Below, piece by piece: positions 63,457 to 64,000 of a stretch of 64,000 nucleotides of DNA. How positions within the stretch are numbered: position 1 is the stretch's first letter; every line of letters begins with the position of its first letter. A program made the translations under genes and the position numbers. The notes below the pieces were generated by a model that saw only the letters and a list, made by a program, of their open reading frames with translations, had not been told where the DNA came from and did no database searches. The stretch comes from Rhizobium sp. Root708 (GTDB lineage Bacteria > Pseudomonadota > Alphaproteobacteria > Rhizobiales > Rhizobiaceae): contig NZ_LMHV01000003.1 of assembly GCF_001429725.1 (NCBI RefSeq), positions 124,001 to 188,000 of the forward strand, written 5' to 3'.

Positions 63457-63615
63457 TCAATACCAGGGCCCACACGACGGGTTCCAATAGTAGATCTCAT
63501 AATCGCTTGCCCTCGCGTCCATCTGGCGCTCCGAAGCCTCGTCTTGCAGCGGTTGCCGCCAGGCAAGCAACCAGCGGTCGGCGAGAGAAAAAAGTTCAGA
63601 CATAAGGAATCGCAT
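63457..63615 (-). CDS. Small aromatic-rich protein of 52 residues
   Basis: Short frame with a good ribosome site (AAAGGAGACG) before ATG 63615. The product starts MRFLMSELFSLADRWLLAW and ends SDYEIYYWNPSCGPWY, unusually rich in Trp and Tyr (about one in six residues). No membrane helix or signal peptide is obvious. Same strand and tight spacing to the 52-base-distant hydrolase and the next small gene suggest one operon. No family recognised. Confidence 0.6.
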   Translation of the reverse strand: MRFLMSELFSLADRWLLAWRQPLQDEASERQMDARASDYEIYYWNPSCGPWY

Positions 63616-63634
63616 CGTCACGTCTCCTTTGGAT

Positions 63635-63805
63635 TTAGAGCAACTGGCTCCGTCTTGCGGTCGAGAGCAGAGCGTCGGCGCTGGCGACTGGGCCGAACAG
63701 CATCAGAAGGCGGTTCTGTTCCCGCATCGTCAACCGATAACGCCGCGCGAAATCGAAGACGCTCCACAACTCGGTTGCCATCGAGGCCTTGTCCGTGCCG
63801 CCCAT
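63635..63805 (-). CDS. Small helical protein of 56 residues
   Basis: Frame from ATG 63805, preceded by GGAGGG, to TAA at 63635. The product MGGTDKASMATELWSVFDF, then ARRYRLTMREQNRLLMLFG, ends LLSTARRSQLL; it reads as two amphipathic helices with a basic centre. It starts 12 bases after the stop of the FMN reductase gene, so it is almost certainly in the same transcript. No family recognised. Confidence 0.6.
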   Translation of the reverse strand: MGGTDKASMATELWSVFDFARRYRLTMREQNRLLMLFGPVASADALLSTARRSQLL

Positions 63806-63817
63806 CACATGCCCTCC

Positions 63818-64000
63818 CTATTCCGCGGCCTGCAAGGCGGCCTTGGCAGGCGGAAAGAAGGTCGACAGCTCGCCGACGACGGAATCGATCCGGCCACTGA
63901 GTGCGTCCGAGGCAACCGCATAGTCCACGAAGTCGCGGTCGGAGGCATAGACGGCCGTCGGCAAGGTGTGCGCCATGAAAAAGCCGAACAGTGGCCGCAG
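63818..64000 (-). CDS. C-terminal part of an NAD(P)H-dependent FMN reductase
   Basis: Frame open to the right window edge, 60 residues visible: LRPLFGFFMAHTLPTAVYAS, DRDFVDYAVASDALSGRI and a terminal helix ending AALQAAE. The wording fits the C-terminus of SsuE/MsuE-type flavodoxin-fold FMN reductases, which supply FMNH2 to two-component monooxygenases such as those at 59081, 60534 and 49256. The assignment rests on a short segment plus context, so moderate confidence. Confidence 0.65.
   Translation of the reverse strand: MRPLFGFFMAHTLPTAVYASDRDFVDYAVASDALSGRIDSVVGELSTFFPPAKAALQAAE

Overview
The window looks like a replicon of a Rhizobiaceae alphaproteobacterium close to Sinorhizobium/Ensifer. 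It has high G+C coding sequence. It carries a succinoglycan (exo) locus in the same gene order as the Sinorhizobium meliloti exo cluster, a RopA-type porin, a hydroxyproline (hyp) catabolic cluster of rhizobial type and CUT2-type ABC importers. The genus is inferred from protein resemblance and gene order recognised by eye; no search was run. I saw no tRNA, rRNA, insertion sequence or CRISPR array.

Layout. 1-4330: adaptor and pump of an RND efflux system (adaptor truncated by the window edge). 4325-20825: exo locus, exoZ-exoQ-exoF-exoY on the minus strand, then exoX, exoU, exoW (minus), exoH, exoK, a single frame joining exoL to exoA, exoM, exoO and exoP. exoV, exoT, exoI, exoN and exoB, known from S. 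meliloti, are not in it. 20826-27408: metallophosphoesterase, an SfnB-like flavoenzyme beside a four-cysteine Rrf2 regulator, two small proteins, glutamine-dependent NAD+ synthetase and a diverged PntA/alanine-dehydrogenase-like protein. 27750-30643: porin, second Rrf2 regulator, ZntB/CorA transporter. 30775-39548: dimethylglycine/sarcosine dehydrogenase-type enzyme, a 42-residue small ORF, Ohr, an OmpR-family two-component system, a Tat-exported alpha/beta hydrolase and a DipZ-like thiol-disulfide protein.

39630-45606: hydroxyproline catabolism: D-hydroxyproline dehydrogenase, alpha-ketoglutarate semialdehyde dehydrogenase, pyrroline-carboxylate reductase, pyrroline-hydroxycarboxylate deaminase and a GntR/FCD regulator. 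These would convert cis-4-hydroxy-D-proline to alpha-ketoglutarate. The epimerase and transporter are not in the window. 45733-47794: BON-domain protein, LysR regulator, a 5'-truncated SDR remnant and a tautomerase.

47962-64000: a probable organosulfur-scavenging island: SfnB-like and DszC-like flavoenzymes, two CUT2-type ABC importers, two DszA/NtaA-type flavin monooxygenases, a 1-Cys peroxiredoxin, a small hydrolase, two unrecognised small proteins and the C-terminus of an FMN reductase running off the edge. Importers would bring in the substrate, the reductase would supply FMNH2, the monooxygenases would cleave C-S (or similar) bonds, and the peroxiredoxin would deal with peroxide from uncoupled flavin chemistry. 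The substrate is unknown, and the pairing of CUT2 sugar-type importers with desulfurisation enzymes is the most interesting lead.
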